Below, piece by piece: positions 43,537 through 54,809 of a stretch of DNA of 64,000 nucleotides (its first letter is position 1; each line of letters starts with the position of its first letter). Origin of the DNA: Duncaniella sp. (GTDB taxonomy: Bacteria > Bacteroidota > Bacteroidia > Bacteroidales > Muribaculaceae); NCBI GenBank assembly GCA_023664955.1, contig JAMPEV010000001.1, positions 1,606,620 through 1,670,619 on the forward strand, read 5' to 3'. The position numbers and the translations under genes were made by a program. Under the pieces are notes generated by a model. That model worked only from the letters and a program-made list of their open reading frames with translations, searched no databases and was not told where the DNA came from.

Positions 43537-45243
43537 ATGAAAACTAATCTATGTCATATTAGCAACACAATAAGGTGGATAACCTTATTAATAGCTTGCG
43601 TTCTCTTGGGGACAACCCGTATGCAAGCCGAAGAATATGACATATATTTGTTAATTGGGCAATCCAACATGGCCGGACGTGGCACACTTATTGACAGCGA
43701 CACTACACAAATGGTCGAGGGAGTGTGGCTATTGGACTCAATCGGTGCTCCGGTTAAAGCATGCGCACCATTTAATAGATATTCAACAATCAGAAAAGAT
43801 ATAAAATTCCAGGGAGTATCACCCGCCAATAACTTCTCCAAACTCATGCATCAAAGAACCGGGAGGAAAATCCTCCTCGTCGTGAATGCAAGAGGTGGTT
43901 CTTCATTAGGTCAATGGCTTCCGGAGGATAAACACGGATTTTTCAACGAGGCACTGCGTCGCACCCGACAAGCTGTTAAATACGGAGACCTAAAAGGCAT
44001 CCTATGGCATCAAGGTGAAACCGATGTTCAAAAAGGCAGAACATCAGATTATGCTGAAAGATTCAACACATTTATCACGGCATTGCGTGATTCACTTGGT
44101 GAAGGGGATAACATCCCGGTGGTGATCGGGCAACTTGGCCAATGGAAATGGGCTCCGATGGATGATATCAATACTTTCAACGATTCAGTAGTCCCGGCAA
44201 TTTGCGCCACTGTTCCTAACTGCCGGTATGTGAGCAGCCACCGCCTCAAACGGCTGTTCAATGACAAGGAATCAGACCCCCATTTCAGCAGAGATGCTCA
44301 AATAGAGCTTGGACGCAGATATGCAGACAAGATGCTGCCCGCTGTCGACTCTATATATGTGACTAAATTTAAAGGCAATAAGGAATCGGCAATCAGCTTC
44401 ACATTCGATGACGGTGATGAAGACCACGCATTGCTCGTAGCTCCCGAATTGGAAAAGAGGGGATTCAGAGGTACATTTTGGATTATCGGCTCTAAAATTG
44501 ATAATGGCGACTCAGTACGTCCACGTCTCACTTGGGAGCAGATAAAGGATATGTCAGACCGAGGCCATGAGATGTCAAATCATTCATGGAACCACGGTAA
44601 ATTAGTGCTGATGACCCCTGAGGAAGCAAAAAGGGATATTGAGATGAATGACAGTGCCATTTTAGCTCATACCGGCAAAAAGCCGGTTTCATTCTGCTAC
44701 CCTTTCAATTCCACTCGTAACTGGCTAATCGAAATAGCTGAAGAAGGACGCGTAGGCACTCGCTTGCATCAAACCGGTATCGGCCAACAAAACAACAAGA
44801 TGACTCCTGAAAAAATCAGCAAGTGGGTTGATCAAGTAGTGGCTACCGGGGATTGGGGAATCACCATGTCGCATGGTATAACAACCGGATACGACAAATG
44901 GCATACCCCTCAGGATTTTTGGGACATGCTTGACAACGTTAAGAGTCAGGAAGACAAAATATGGGTTGCGCCCTTTAAGGATGTAGCCGCTTACGAGCGA
45001 GAACGTGACAATACTATCGTAAACGTCACAACTACTGCAACCGGCTACATTCTTGAAACCACTTGCAATCTGGACAAACACTTGTTTACACTGCCACTCA
45101 CCGTTGCAATAAAAGGTGATTGGAAAGAAAAGAATATATTGGTTAGGAAAGAAAATTCAAATATTGCTTTTAATAATGATGGAGAATTACTGCTTGTTGA
45201 TATGCAGCCTTTCTCCGATAAGGTCGAAATTTTAATAGAATAG
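43537..45243 (+). CDS. Secreted two-domain carbohydrate esterase / polysaccharide deacetylase
   Basis: 568 residues from the ATG at 43537, which places a signal peptide at 1-31; an in-frame extension to 43426 would bury it. Residues 34 to about 265 are a SASA/CE6-type SGNH esterase: LLIGQSNMAGRG (Ser43), LWHQGETDV and DPHFSRDAQIELG (Asp-His). Residues about 285-490 are a NodB/CE4 deacetylase: SFTFDDGDEDH (metal Asp), MSNHSWNHGK (His metal ligands) and SFCYPFN. The last 75 residues are beta-rich. It probably removes O-acetyl and N-acetyl groups from one glycan. It faces the propeller-AraC regulator and ends at a strong terminator. Confidence 0.88.
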   Translation: MKTNLCHISNTIRWITLLIACVLLGTTRMQAEEYDIYLLIGQSNMAGRGTLIDSDTTQMVEGVWLLDSIGAPVKACAPFNRYSTIRKDIKFQGVSPANNFSKLMHQRTGRKILLVVNARGGSSLGQWLPEDKHGFFNEALRRTRQAVKYGDLKGILWHQGETDVQKGRTSDYAERFNTFITALRDSLGEGDNIPVVIGQLGQWKWAPMDDINTFNDSVVPAICATVPNCRYVSSHRLKRLFNDKESDPHFSRDAQIELGRRYADKMLPAVDSIYVTKFKGNKESAISFTFDDGDEDHALLVAPELEKRGFRGTFWIIGSKIDNGDSVRPRLTWEQIKDMSDRGHEMSNHSWNHGKLVLMTPEEAKRDIEMNDSAILAHTGKKPVSFCYPFNSTRNWLIEIAEEGRVGTRLHQTGIGQQNNKMTPEKISKWVDQVVATGDWGITMSHGITTGYDKWHTPQDFWDMLDNVKSQEDKIWVAPFKDVAAYERERDNTIVNVTTTATGYILETTCNLDKHLFTLPLTVAIKGDWKEKNILVRKENSNIAFNNDGELLLVDMQPFSDKVEILIE

Positions 45244-45250
45244 TATTTGT

Positions 45251-45430
45251 TATACACAGTATTTATAGTCAGTGGATTTTATATAAAGAAATCACAGTAC
45301 AAAATCGTCACATTGTGAATCATAAAACTACTATTTGTTTTAATTTACACATAGTACTTTTCGCCAGTAATAACGAATGATATAGACTATACACAAAGTA
45401 CTAACGTCAGTTTTTATGACATACACATAG
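45251..45430 (+). repeat. Degenerate TACACA-AGTA repeats downstream of the esterase gene
   Basis: Similar blocks TATACACAGTA (45251), TTACACATAGTA (about 45345), TATACACAAAGTA (about 45388) and ATACACATAGTC (45421) recur in the AT-rich tail region. No open frame is visible. The pattern is weak and may be compositional. Confidence 0.3.
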
Positions 45431-45450
45431 TCATTATATATGCACTTTGG

Positions 45451-45485
45451 AATCGCCGATGATTCTCCAATCATCGGCGATTTTT
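45451..45485 (+). terminator. Strong intrinsic terminator of the esterase gene
   Basis: AATCGCCGATGATT and AATCATCGGCGATT are exact complements (14 pairs) around CTCC, followed by five T. It is 207 bases after the stop codon, an unusually long 3' region. Confidence 0.88.
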
Positions 45486-45518
45486 ACATATAATTTTGGA
45501 AAAAATACTGTCGGGGCG

Positions 45519-45535
45519 ACCACGACTATCGTGGT
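45519..45535. repeat. Short palindrome near the rsgA 3' end
   Basis: ACCACGA and TCGTGGT pair around CTA within GC-rich DNA. There is no T tract on either strand close by. It resembles a REP-like element more than a terminator. Confidence 0.35.
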
Positions 45536-45568
45536 TCTGCGATTTTGATGTGAAGGCGGTGATAAAGG

Positions 45569-46516
45569 TTAATACCCTTTACGGTATTTTCCCTCAGTGG
45601 CATCATCGAGTATGGAAAGATAAGAGGAGTACCGTGACTGTGATATCAAATTGTCATCAAGAGCATTAAGGACGGCACATCCTGGCTCATGGGTATGTGT
45701 GCAATTGCCATATCGACAGCCCGCTGAGTATTTGAATATTTCCGGGAAGAAATGTCCCACCTCCACTCGCTCGAATTCAAGGGTCCCGAAACCTTTTACA
45801 CCGGGTGTGTCTATAATATAGGTGGTATGTTGGCTATCTGGCACTTCATACATTTCAGAGAAAGTGGTAGTGTGCATACCGGTGTCATGGGAAACAGAAA
45901 TTTCAGCCGTGGCAAGGTCGAGACCGGGAATAAGGTCATTGATGATAGTCGATTTACCCACTCCGGAATTACCGGAGAACAAGGTTACTTTCCCATCGAG
46001 AGCTTCCTTCAATACCTCAAGACCCTCACCTGTCTTAGCAGAGACACGTATAACCTTGTAACCGATTGTATTGTAGAGATGACACACAGCATCGAGATAC
46101 TCCATACTCTCATCATCATCTTCGAGGAGGTCAATCTTATTTATAACCAGCACAGCAGGAACACGATAAGCCTCAGCTGTGGCGAGGAATCGATCAATAA
46201 AGGTCGTGGATGTGGTGGGATGGAAAAGCGTGACCACCAGACACACCTGGTCGAGATTAGCGGCAAGAATATGAGCCTGCTTGGATAGATTGCTTGCCCG
46301 ACGAATGATATAATTTTTCCTTGGGGTAATCTCAGTGATGAAAGCCGTATCCCCATCAGGTGAAGTAATGGTCACGTGGTCGCCTACGGCCACCGGATTG
46401 GTGGTACGGATACCTTTCAATCGGAAATTTCCCTTTATTTTGCAGGATATAAGTTTATTATCGTCAGACCTGACGAGATAGTTGCTTCCTGTATTTTTTA
46501 TGACTAATCCATTCAT
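45569..46516 (-). CDS. rsgA: Ribosome small-subunit GTPase
   Basis: 315 residues, circularly permuted GTPase that helps 30S maturation. N-terminal OB fold (about 1-70), then NKIDLLEDD (G4) ahead of [15 protein letters not shown] (G1) and [13 protein letters not shown] (G3), the permuted order typical of RsgA. The C-terminal zinc finger is [14 protein letters not shown]. It begins one base after the TPR gene ends, so the two are probably on one message. Confidence 0.96.
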   Translation of the reverse strand: MNGLVIKNTGSNYLVRSDDNKLISCKIKGNFRLKGIRTTNPVAVGDHVTITSPDGDTAFITEITPRKNYIIRRASNLSKQAHILAANLDQVCLVVTLFHPTTSTTFIDRFLATAEAYRVPAVLVINKIDLLEDDDESMEYLDAVCHLYNTIGYKVIRVSAKTGEGLEVLKEALDGKVTLFSGNSGVGKSTIINDLIPGLDLATAEISVSHDTGMHTTTFSEMYEVPDSQHTTYIIDTPGVKGFGTLEFERVEVGHFFPEIFKYSAGCRYGNCTHTHEPGCAVLNALDDNLISQSRYSSYLSILDDATEGKYRKGY

Positions 46517-46517
46517 G

Positions 46518-47345
46518 TTATTTTCCCATTAGAGGTTGCGCCCTACGAGGATCAACGCCAAGTTCGATAGCCCTTTTAGCATCGGCAGTAGCATCGGCAG
46601 GACGATACCTCATCTTATTTAACGCCGCACGATATAGGTAAAGTTCACCGTCATCAGGCGAAAGTTCGAGAGCGGCAGCGATATCGTCAGAGGCCTCTTG
46701 AAGATTTCCGGTCATAAGGTTGCAATAAGCACGAGCGCCGTAATATTCCGGTTCCTTTATAGTAATTAACACCTTATTATAATATGGTAATGCATCGGCA
46801 TATTCCCCAATCGAAGATTTGAACGTTGCCATTGCTATATTTGTCTCATCAGCTTTGGGAAAATTACGCTCCATGAATTCAAAATCAGCCTTGGCTGTGT
46901 TGAAGTCACGATGCTTTAGTGCAAGAAGTCCATGATGGAAACGAGCCGGGATATATGTAGAGTCAAGTTCGATGATGCGTGCATAGTCGTGTAAAGCCGA
47001 ATCTTCTTCACCAAGGGCTGTAAGGACTTTTGCGCGGTTGGAGAGGATTGTCACTGACACCGGCGCAATGAAATGAGCCTCATTAAGCGTCTCAATAGCA
47101 ATAGAATCTTTACCAAGGTTAAATTGAATCATACCGAGATTAGAGAGGAGAAGAACATTAGCCGGATTTTCAGGTTCAAGTTCCATAGCCTCGCGAAGCG
47201 CACGCTCCGCATCATCCCACTTTCCATCGGCACAAGCCTTATCAGCCTCTTCTACCTTCCTAAGGTAGGGGGTGTCGTCAATTGGGTCCTGAGCGAATGC
47301 TAATGCACAGATTAGTAACAGTATGAAAAAAAGTATTTGTTTCAT
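46518..47345 (-). CDS. Secreted TPR-repeat protein
   Basis: 275 residues. Signal peptide (1-18, ending ALAFAQ), then about six to seven tetratricopeptide repeats across the rest, with recurring A-Y-N-A-L-Y spacing (for example [56 protein letters not shown]). TPR proteins bind other proteins; the partner is unknown. It lies between an AraC regulator and rsgA, with gaps of 20 and 1 bases. Confidence 0.88.
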   Translation of the reverse strand: MKQILFFILLLICALAFAQDPIDDTPYLRKVEEADKACADGKWDDAERALREAMELEPENPANVLLLSNLGMIQFNLGKDSIAIETLNEAHFIAPVSVTILSNRAKVLTALGEEDSALHDYARIIELDSTYIPARFHHGLLALKHRDFNTAKADFEFMERNFPKADETNIAMATFKSSIGEYADALPYYNKVLITIKEPEYYGARAYCNLMTGNLQEASDDIAAALELSPDDGELYLYRAALNKMRYRPADATADAKRAIELGVDPRRAQPLMGK

Positions 47346-47365
47346 ATTTATGAGCTATCGCACCT

Positions 47366-48205
47366 TCAAATTTCTGTTAGTTTTGAACGATATTCGCGCG
47401 GTGCCATATTGGTAAAATGTTTGAAATATTTGCCGAAGAACGACTGGTTGGAGAAATTCAATGCATTACTTATTTCCTGGATGTTCATACCGGTGGTACG
47501 AAGTAGCAATTTAGCTTCAAGAATCACTCTATGGTCAATCCATTCGCCAGCCGTGCGACCGCTTATTTCCTTTAACACGGCCGAAAGATGTTTTGGAGTA
47601 ACAAACAGTTTGTCAGCGTAGAAATTGACCGAACGTTCCTTTTTGAAATTCTTTTCAAGGATCTCAATAAAGTCGGAGAGCAGCTCACTGCGCCGTGATT
47701 TCAACTGGTTATTCTGCATGCGTGAGGCATATATTCCGAGCGTGTTATAGAACAGCACCTCACACATCGATGAAATAGCCATATCATTGAACGGACGATT
47801 GACATCCCCCAACTGATGGGTTAGCAATGTGTAAATCAGGGTCTGAGTCTGAAGCTCCTCCGGAGTTATTTCGATTATCGGATTTGAATTATAATGTATA
47901 CTGTAAGGGATTACAAAGTGCATCGAAGGTAGCATCTCGTTGAGTTTCTCCTCCTTAACCACAATGAAAAATCCATCGAAGTCATTACTCGTAACACAGT
48001 TATTAATAATGTGTCCCGGACGAAGGACCATTATAGAGCTTGACGTCATTTTGCGAGGCGTGACATCAATGGTAGCAGAAATCTCACCCTTGACGCACAC
48101 CACAAGCAGCATCCAGTCAAAGCGACATGGAAACTTAATGAATGAAATATCACTCAAATTTCGGAACACGGAGATACCTTGCATCAATCCAAGGACAGGT
48201 GTCAT
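47366..48205 (-). CDS. AraC-family transcriptional regulator
   Basis: 279 residues. The N-terminal half (about 20-150) is a cupin-like sensor fold (FDWMLLVVCVKGEISATI, PGHIINNCVTSNDFDGFFIV). The C-terminal 100 residues hold the two AraC helix-turn-helix motifs: VNFYADKLFVTPKHLSAVLK and NIQEISNALNFSNQSFFGKY followed by HFTNMAPREYRSKL. The ligand is unknown. It has a full -7 box upstream and may lead an operon with the TPR gene and rsgA. It is divergent from the thiamine operon, but that unit is under riboswitch control. Confidence 0.92.
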   Translation of the reverse strand: MTPVLGLMQGISVFRNLSDISFIKFPCRFDWMLLVVCVKGEISATIDVTPRKMTSSSIMVLRPGHIINNCVTSNDFDGFFIVVKEEKLNEMLPSMHFVIPYSIHYNSNPIIEITPEELQTQTLIYTLLTHQLGDVNRPFNDMAISSMCEVLFYNTLGIYASRMQNNQLKSRRSELLSDFIEILEKNFKKERSVNFYADKLFVTPKHLSAVLKEISGRTAGEWIDHRVILEAKLLLRTTGMNIQEISNALNFSNQSFFGKYFKHFTNMAPREYRSKLTEI

Positions 48206-48248
48206 AGTTATTAAAGTGTGTCGGTTAGTTTATTATCTAAGATTAGTA

Positions 48249-48256
48249 CAAAGGTA
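48249..48256 (-). promoter_or_regulatory. -7 box of the AraC regulator gene
   Basis: Reads TACCTTTG on the minus strand, about 44 bases before the ATG at 48205. Confidence 0.55.
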
Positions 48257-48386
48257 AGAAATAAATTCCTCAAAATGTTCTATTTGTCAGATTTTCTTTA
48301 AAAATTATTCATTTTTTGGTAAGTTTTGGGAAATTTGCCAAGAAAATAACAAAACTTATCAAGATGATTTCAGATGATTAAAAAAT

Positions 48387-48418
48387 TTTGGCGGTTAAAA
48401 TATAATGTATTAAATTTG
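48387..48418 (+). promoter_or_regulatory. Promoter of the thiamine operon
   Basis: TTTG at 48387-48390, exactly 20 bases, then TAAATTTG at 48411-48418. Both boxes match the Bacteroidetes consensus. The riboswitch begins a few bases after the expected transcript start. Confidence 0.75.
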
Positions 48419-48422
48419 CATT

Positions 48423-48504
48423 GACAAAGGGGTGCGCGTGCAGTCAACGCGCTGAGATGATACCCTCTGAACCTGATGCGGTTAGCACCGACGAAGGGAT
48501 TGTT
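48423..48504 (+). ncRNA. TPP riboswitch (THI element)
   Basis: Conserved core: GGGGTGC, CTGAGATGATACCCTC, TGAACCTGATGCGGTTAG and CACCGACGAAGGGA. The flanking ACAA and TTGT close the P1 stem. It lies in the leader between the promoter and thiD, so it should sense thiamine pyrophosphate. I see no clear terminator hairpin with a T tract before thiD; control may be at translation initiation. Confidence 0.95.
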
Positions 48505-48563
48505 TACCTCAACAACCAAGTGAGTATCATCGCTGTTTGTCGAACTATAAATAATCGTAAGCG

Positions 48564-49388
48564 ATGAGAAAATATTTCACAGCACTAACCATAGCGGGGT
48601 CCGACTCATCAGGTGGCGCAGGTATTCAGGCCGATTTAAAAACCATATCGGCCATAGGCTGTTATGGCATGAGCGTTGTCACCTCAATCACAGCTCAAAA
48701 CACTACCGGCGTGCGCTCGATAATGCCTGTCACACCACAAATAGTTGCCGACCAGATAGATATGGTGATGGAGGATATTCCGCCACTTGCCATTAAGATT
48801 GGCATGCTTTGTAATGCAGAAATTGCATCAACTGTGGCAGACCGGCTTGAATACTACTGTCCGGGAAACGTGGTTATCGACCCGGTGATGGTATCCACCT
48901 CCGGCTCAGTACTTCTTGAGAATGATGCAATTGAAGTTATTGCATCAAGAATATTCCCTTTCGCCACACTTATCACCCCTAACCAGCAAGAAGTGAAAGT
49001 GCTGACCGGTGAAACCGACCTCACAAAACAGGCATCTTGCCTTAGGGCTATGGGATGTAAGGATATATTAATAAAAGGTGGCGATACCGACCGCACTGAT
49101 GTAAAAGTGGATTTTCTATTCCTTGAGGGAAAAGATGAACCAATAGCACTTATCTCAGACGCCTTCGACACTCCCAACACTCACGGCACAGGCTGCACAC
49201 TTTCCTCGGCAATAGCATCTTATCTTGCATTAGGCTACGACCTTGTCAATGCGACAAAACAAGCGAAGCTATACATCACCCATGCTCTTGAAGCTGGAAG
49301 CTTTATAACCGTGGGAAACGGTCACGGCCCCGTTAATCATTTCTTCTCGCCTCGAAGGATGAAAAACTATAACCCTAAAAGAATGTAA
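48564..49388 (+). CDS. thiD: Hydroxymethylpyrimidine/phosphomethylpyrimidine kinase
   Basis: 274 residues, ribokinase fold. It phosphorylates HMP and HMP-P for thiamine synthesis. Marks are TIAGSDSSGGAGIQADLKT at the N-terminus, MVSTSGSVLLEND, LITPNQQEVKVLTGE, ILIKGGD, and the C-terminal DTPNTHGTGCTLSSAIASYL with the catalytic region. First gene after the TPP riboswitch; thiS follows after 20 bases. Confidence 0.96.
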   Translation: MRKYFTALTIAGSDSSGGAGIQADLKTISAIGCYGMSVVTSITAQNTTGVRSIMPVTPQIVADQIDMVMEDIPPLAIKIGMLCNAEIASTVADRLEYYCPGNVVIDPVMVSTSGSVLLENDAIEVIASRIFPFATLITPNQQEVKVLTGETDLTKQASCLRAMGCKDILIKGGDTDRTDVKVDFLFLEGKDEPIALISDAFDTPNTHGTGCTLSSAIASYLALGYDLVNATKQAKLYITHALEAGSFITVGNGHGPVNHFFSPRRMKNYNPKRM

Positions 49389-49408
49389 AAACCAAAAGAT
49401 AAATAGCT

Positions 49409-49609
49409 ATGACAGTAAAAATCAATAGCATATCGTTGACATTACCCGATATTGCGACACTCCAAGATGCACTCGATGCAAAGAATATCCCCAGCAAAGG
49501 GATAGCCATAGCGGTCAATGGTAGAGTCGTACCCTCATCCGAACGCAGTAAATATCTGCTACGAGACGGTGATAACATCGTAATTATCAAAGCATTTTAC
49601 GGAGGCTAA
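49409..49609 (+). CDS. thiS: Sulfur carrier protein ThiS
   Basis: 66 residues, ubiquitin-like beta-grasp protein ending in the required Gly-Gly (KAFYGG), whose C-terminus becomes a thiocarboxylate and donates sulfur to the thiazole. It must be adenylated by ThiF or a homologue, which is not encoded in this operon. The next gene starts 10 bases later. Confidence 0.94.
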   Translation: MTVKINSISLTLPDIATLQDALDAKNIPSKGIAIAVNGRVVPSSERSKYLLRDGDNIVIIKAFYGG

Positions 49610-49619
49610 ATATATCTGG

Positions 49620-50210
49620 ATGAAGGTATCGAATTTGATTAAAATAGCCATCACTCCTGAGGAAATCGACGAGAGATGCGAAGCCATGGCCACAAAAATG
49701 CTTTTAAAAAGCGGATGGGACCGTGTGCATCTTCGCCACCCTAAGGCAAGTCGCCGTGATATGATAAATCTCATTGAAAAAATACCTCAGGAATATCATT
49801 CGCGTCTCGTGCTTCACGGACATTTTGACCTCATTAACGAATATAACCTCGGAGGGCTTCATCTCAACCACCGCTGCCCCACCCTACCCGGCAATTACAA
49901 AGGCCCGGCGAGTCGCTCGTGCCACTCCCTCGATGAAATCAAGGATTGCAAAAATGACAAAATATCTTATTCCTACATCACTTTGAGTCCGATATTTGAC
50001 AGCATCTCAAAGTCCGGATACAAGCGAGCGTTCAATGACACAGAATTATATCAGCTATCCGGAATCAAATATCCGTCAATAATAGCACTGGGAGGGGTCA
50101 CACCTGAACGACTTGACACCTTAAGCCGTTTTAACTTTAGTGGGTTTGCGATGCTTGGTGCTATCCCATGGCACAATCCCTCGCTCATTCATAATTTCCT
50201 AAAATTATAA
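49620..50210 (+). CDS. ThiE/TenI-like protein with altered active site
   Basis: 196 residues, same barrel family as ThiE. Alignment to the neighbouring thiE shows lost residues: FDDRVELAIELAVHGVHLG of thiE becomes LHGHFDLINEYNLGGLHLN, and the following Asp-containing loop (KNDMHP) becomes HRCPTLP. The phosphate-loop part is kept (SPIFDSISKSGY, IALGGVTPERL). It lacks the catalytic His of Bacillus TenI at the SPIF position. It may be a thiazole tautomerase, a helper or a degraded paralogue. It lies tightly between thiS and thiE (gaps 10 and 6). Confidence 0.8.
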   Translation: MKVSNLIKIAITPEEIDERCEAMATKMLLKSGWDRVHLRHPKASRRDMINLIEKIPQEYHSRLVLHGHFDLINEYNLGGLHLNHRCPTLPGNYKGPASRSCHSLDEIKDCKNDKISYSYITLSPIFDSISKSGYKRAFNDTELYQLSGIKYPSIIALGGVTPERLDTLSRFNFSGFAMLGAIPWHNPSLIHNFLKL

Positions 50211-50216
50211 TCATCT

Positions 50217-50834
50217 ATGCTACAATTTATAACGCATCCTTCCGACAAATATTCAATCCCCGAAGAGGTACAAATGGTACTCGAAGGCGGCTGCAAATGG
50301 ATTCAGCTTCGAATGAAGGATGCCACTGACGAAGAATTTCGCGAAACAGCCCTTGAAATCATCCCCATGTGCCAGGAAAGCGAAGCGTTTCTTGTGTTTG
50401 ACGACCGAGTGGAATTGGCCATAGAGCTGGCTGTCCATGGTGTACACCTTGGGAAAAACGATATGCATCCGCTTGAAGCACGTGAATTAATGGGCCCCGG
50501 AGCGATAATCGGCTGCACGGCCAATACTGCGACTGACATCATCCGCCTGAAAGGATGGGACGTTGATTATGTGGGTCTTGGTCCATTTAGATACACATCT
50601 ACGAAGTCAAATCTATCACCTATCATCGGACTTAATGGTTACACAAAAATTGTTAATGAGGTGCGCGGAGCTGAAATTGAGCTTCCTATTGTGGCAATAG
50701 GTGGTATTACAATCAACGACATTGAGCCGCTTATGAAAACCGGTATTAACGGAGTAGCCATGAGTGGAGCCATTATAAACGCACCCGACCCGGTAGCTTA
50801 TACTGCTAAGGTACTGGAGAAATTAAAAGGATAG
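50217..50834 (+). CDS. thiE: Thiamine-phosphate synthase
   Basis: 205 residues. It joins HMP pyrophosphate and thiazole phosphate. Intact active-site segments: WIQLRMKDATDEEF (Arg and Lys for pyrophosphate), FDDRVELA and HLGKNDMHP (Mg-binding Asp), YVGLGPFRYTSTK (Ser/Thr loop) and PIVAIGGITIND (phosphate loop). This is the canonical copy of the two ThiE-type genes. Confidence 0.95.
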   Translation: MLQFITHPSDKYSIPEEVQMVLEGGCKWIQLRMKDATDEEFRETALEIIPMCQESEAFLVFDDRVELAIELAVHGVHLGKNDMHPLEARELMGPGAIIGCTANTATDIIRLKGWDVDYVGLGPFRYTSTKSNLSPIIGLNGYTKIVNEVRGAEIELPIVAIGGITINDIEPLMKTGINGVAMSGAIINAPDPVAYTAKVLEKLKG

Positions 50835-50841
50835 TATGTTA

Positions 50842-50868
50842 TTATAAATCTTATAAATCTTATAAATA
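50842..50868 (+). repeat. Three 9-bp tandem repeats between thiE and thiG
   Basis: TTATAAATC, TTATAAATC and TTATAAATA in a row within the 61-base gap. Very AT-rich; it may keep the thiG start single-stranded. Confidence 0.5.
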
Positions 50869-50895
50869 ATTAAATATCACATAAATCATTAATAT

Positions 50896-51681
50896 ATGAA
50901 TGACATCTTAACCATCGGAGGAAAGAATTTCACCTCTCGCCTGTTTGTTGGTACGGGTAAATTTTCCTCTAATAGATTAATGCTTGAATCGATTCTCGCT
51001 TCCGGTTCTCAGATGATTACAGTAGCAATGAAACGTATCGATATGGAGCATGAAGAAGAGGATGATATGCTACAGCACATTAACAGGGAGCATGTGCAAT
51101 TCCTCCCCAACACATCGGGGGTTAGAAACGCTGAGGAGGCTGTGCTTGCCGCAAATCTCGCTCGCGACTGTTTCGGCACTAATTTCATTAAACTGGAAAT
51201 TCACCCCGATCCGAAATACCTCCTTCCCGATCCGATTGAGACCCTTAAAGCCACTGCGGAACTTGCTAAACAGGGATTCATCGTACTGCCATATATCCAG
51301 GCTGACCCTGTGTTGTGCAAGAGACTTGAGGATGTCGGCACTGCCGCAGTAATGCCTCTTGGCGCCCCCATCGGAACAAACAAAGGATTGAAAACACGTG
51401 AACTTCTTGAAATCATCATAGCTGAAAGCCGTGTGCCGGTAGTAATTGATGCCGGCCTTGGAGCTCCATCGCATGCAGCCGATGCTATGGAAATGGGTGC
51501 TGATGCCGTACTTGTAAACACAGCTATCGCCGTGGCTGACAATCCGGTAGAAATGGCGGTAGCATTCAAACTCGCAGTGGAAGCAGGCCGTAAAGGCTAT
51601 CTGGCAGGTCTCGGCATGGTATCATCATCGGTAGCCGCAACAAGTCCCCTCACTGCATTCCTTGACTCACTCGACGATTAA
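50896..51681 (+). CDS. thiG: Thiazole synthase
   Basis: 261 residues, beta-alpha barrel that builds the thiazole from DXP, dehydroglycine and the ThiS thiocarboxylate. Marks are [10 protein letters not shown], the Schiff-base Lys in [48 protein letters not shown] and [13 protein letters not shown]. Its glycine-derived substrate comes from ThiH, encoded two genes downstream. Confidence 0.96.
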   Translation: MNDILTIGGKNFTSRLFVGTGKFSSNRLMLESILASGSQMITVAMKRIDMEHEEEDDMLQHINREHVQFLPNTSGVRNAEEAVLAANLARDCFGTNFIKLEIHPDPKYLLPDPIETLKATAELAKQGFIVLPYIQADPVLCKRLEDVGTAAVMPLGAPIGTNKGLKTRELLEIIIAESRVPVVIDAGLGAPSHAADAMEMGADAVLVNTAIAVADNPVEMAVAFKLAVEAGRKGYLAGLGMVSSSVAATSPLTAFLDSLDD

Positions 51682-51714
51682 ACCAGCAGACCATCGCAAT
51701 TATTATAATATTAA

Positions 51715-53454
<1,740 letters not shown>

Positions 53455-53537
53455 TATATATGTGGCTTCATATAATAGTATGAGGCTACATAATATTAGA
53501 CATAAGAATATTAACCATCAGACTCTCTCCGGATAAA

Positions 53538-54647
53538 ATGTTTTCAGAAGAATTAAAGAAATATGACTGGGATGAGACCACGCGTTTCATCAACTCTCGC
53601 ACAGCACGCGACGTGGAAGCCGCGCTGAAAAAGGAGCATCTGAGCGTAGAGGATTTCATGGCTCTGATTTCTCCCGCCGCTGTCCCCTATTTGGAACAAA
53701 TGGCACAACTAAGCCATAAATACACTTTGGAGAGATTCGGAAAGGTAATTTCTATGTATATTCCTATGTATGTATCGAATGCCTGTACGAATTCCTGCGT
53801 ATACTGCGGATTCAATCATAATAACCCGTTCACACGTGTGACCCTCACTCTCGACCAGGTAAAAGCCGAATGCGAGGCTATTCGCTGCTTAGGCCCTTTC
53901 GAGAATCTGCTTATTGTGTCTGGTGAATTCCCCACCCTTAACGGTGTTGATTATCTCGAAGAGGTGTTAAAGGTTGCCCGTCCTTACTTCAATAACCTCA
54001 CTATCGAAGTTATGCCAATGAAGATGGAGAGCTATGCACGTCTGGTGAAGAGCGGACTCAATGGTGTGGTGTGTTTTCAGGAAACTTACCACGAAAAAAA
54101 TTACAAGCTCTACCACCCGCGTGGCATGAAATCGATCTTTGACTGGCGAGTCAACGGGTTTGACCGCATGGGTCAGGCCGGCGTTCACAAAATCGGAATG
54201 GGTGTATTGATTGGCTTAGAGGATTGGCGCACCGACCTCACAATGATGGCACGCCATCTACGCTACCTGCGCAAAAACTACTGGAAGACTCGCTACAGTA
54301 TCAACTTTCCCCGCATGTGTCCGGCTGAGGGGGGCTATCAGCCTAAAGTGGTGATGAGCGATAAAGAACTAGCCCAAGTCACTTTCGCATTCCGAATTTT
54401 CGACCATGACGTTGACATATCATATTCCACACGTGAGAATCCAAAATTCCGTGCTAACATGATGAAACTCGGTGTCACCTCAATGAGCGCCGGCAGTAAA
54501 ACTGAACCGGGAGGATATGTGTCAACCCCCGATGCCCTCGAGCAATTTGAAGTGTCCGACCCTCGTTCGCCTCAGGCCGTAACCTCTGAAATCCGCCAGC
54601 TCGGTTACGAAGCAGTGTGGAAAGACTGGGACAAAATCTTCGACTAA
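53538..54647 (+). CDS. thiH: Tyrosine lyase (2-iminoacetate synthase)
   Basis: 369 residues, radical SAM enzyme that cleaves tyrosine to dehydroglycine and p-cresol, the oxygen-independent route to thiazole. The cluster motif is SNACTNSCVYCGFNHN (CxxxCxxC). SMSAGSKTEPGGY near the C-terminus is family-typical. Choice of ThiH over the oxidase ThiO fits an anaerobe. It is the last gene before a strong terminator. Confidence 0.96.
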   Translation: MFSEELKKYDWDETTRFINSRTARDVEAALKKEHLSVEDFMALISPAAVPYLEQMAQLSHKYTLERFGKVISMYIPMYVSNACTNSCVYCGFNHNNPFTRVTLTLDQVKAECEAIRCLGPFENLLIVSGEFPTLNGVDYLEEVLKVARPYFNNLTIEVMPMKMESYARLVKSGLNGVVCFQETYHEKNYKLYHPRGMKSIFDWRVNGFDRMGQAGVHKIGMGVLIGLEDWRTDLTMMARHLRYLRKNYWKTRYSINFPRMCPAEGGYQPKVVMSDKELAQVTFAFRIFDHDVDISYSTRENPKFRANMMKLGVTSMSAGSKTEPGGYVSTPDALEQFEVSDPRSPQAVTSEIRQLGYEAVWKDWDKIFD

Positions 54648-54680
54648 AGCCACCTCTCATTAGAGTATTAAATCACTTAT

Positions 54681-54726
54681 CAGTGCGGATCGAATCGTAT
54701 TATTTACGTCATCTGCACTGTTTTTT
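54681..54726 (+). terminator. Terminator of the thiamine operon
   Basis: CAGTGCGGAT pairs with ATCTGCACTG (10 pairs, one G-U) around a 20-base loop, followed by six T. Confidence 0.85.
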
Positions 54727-54809
54727 CTCCCCAATCTCCAATTAGAAAATCTGTCAATCAATACGTGACAGGAATAAATTCCTCGTGGGAAAATCTCTGA
54801 TTTTGTAAA

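Noticed and set aside
45752-46288. A 178-codon plus-strand open frame inside rsgA
   Set aside because: rsgA is complete with all GTPase motifs; the opposite frame shows no recognisable features.
48423-48504. Possible terminator or attenuator in the thi leader
   Set aside because: The conserved blocks match the TPP riboswitch; no separate hairpin with a T tract was seen before thiD.
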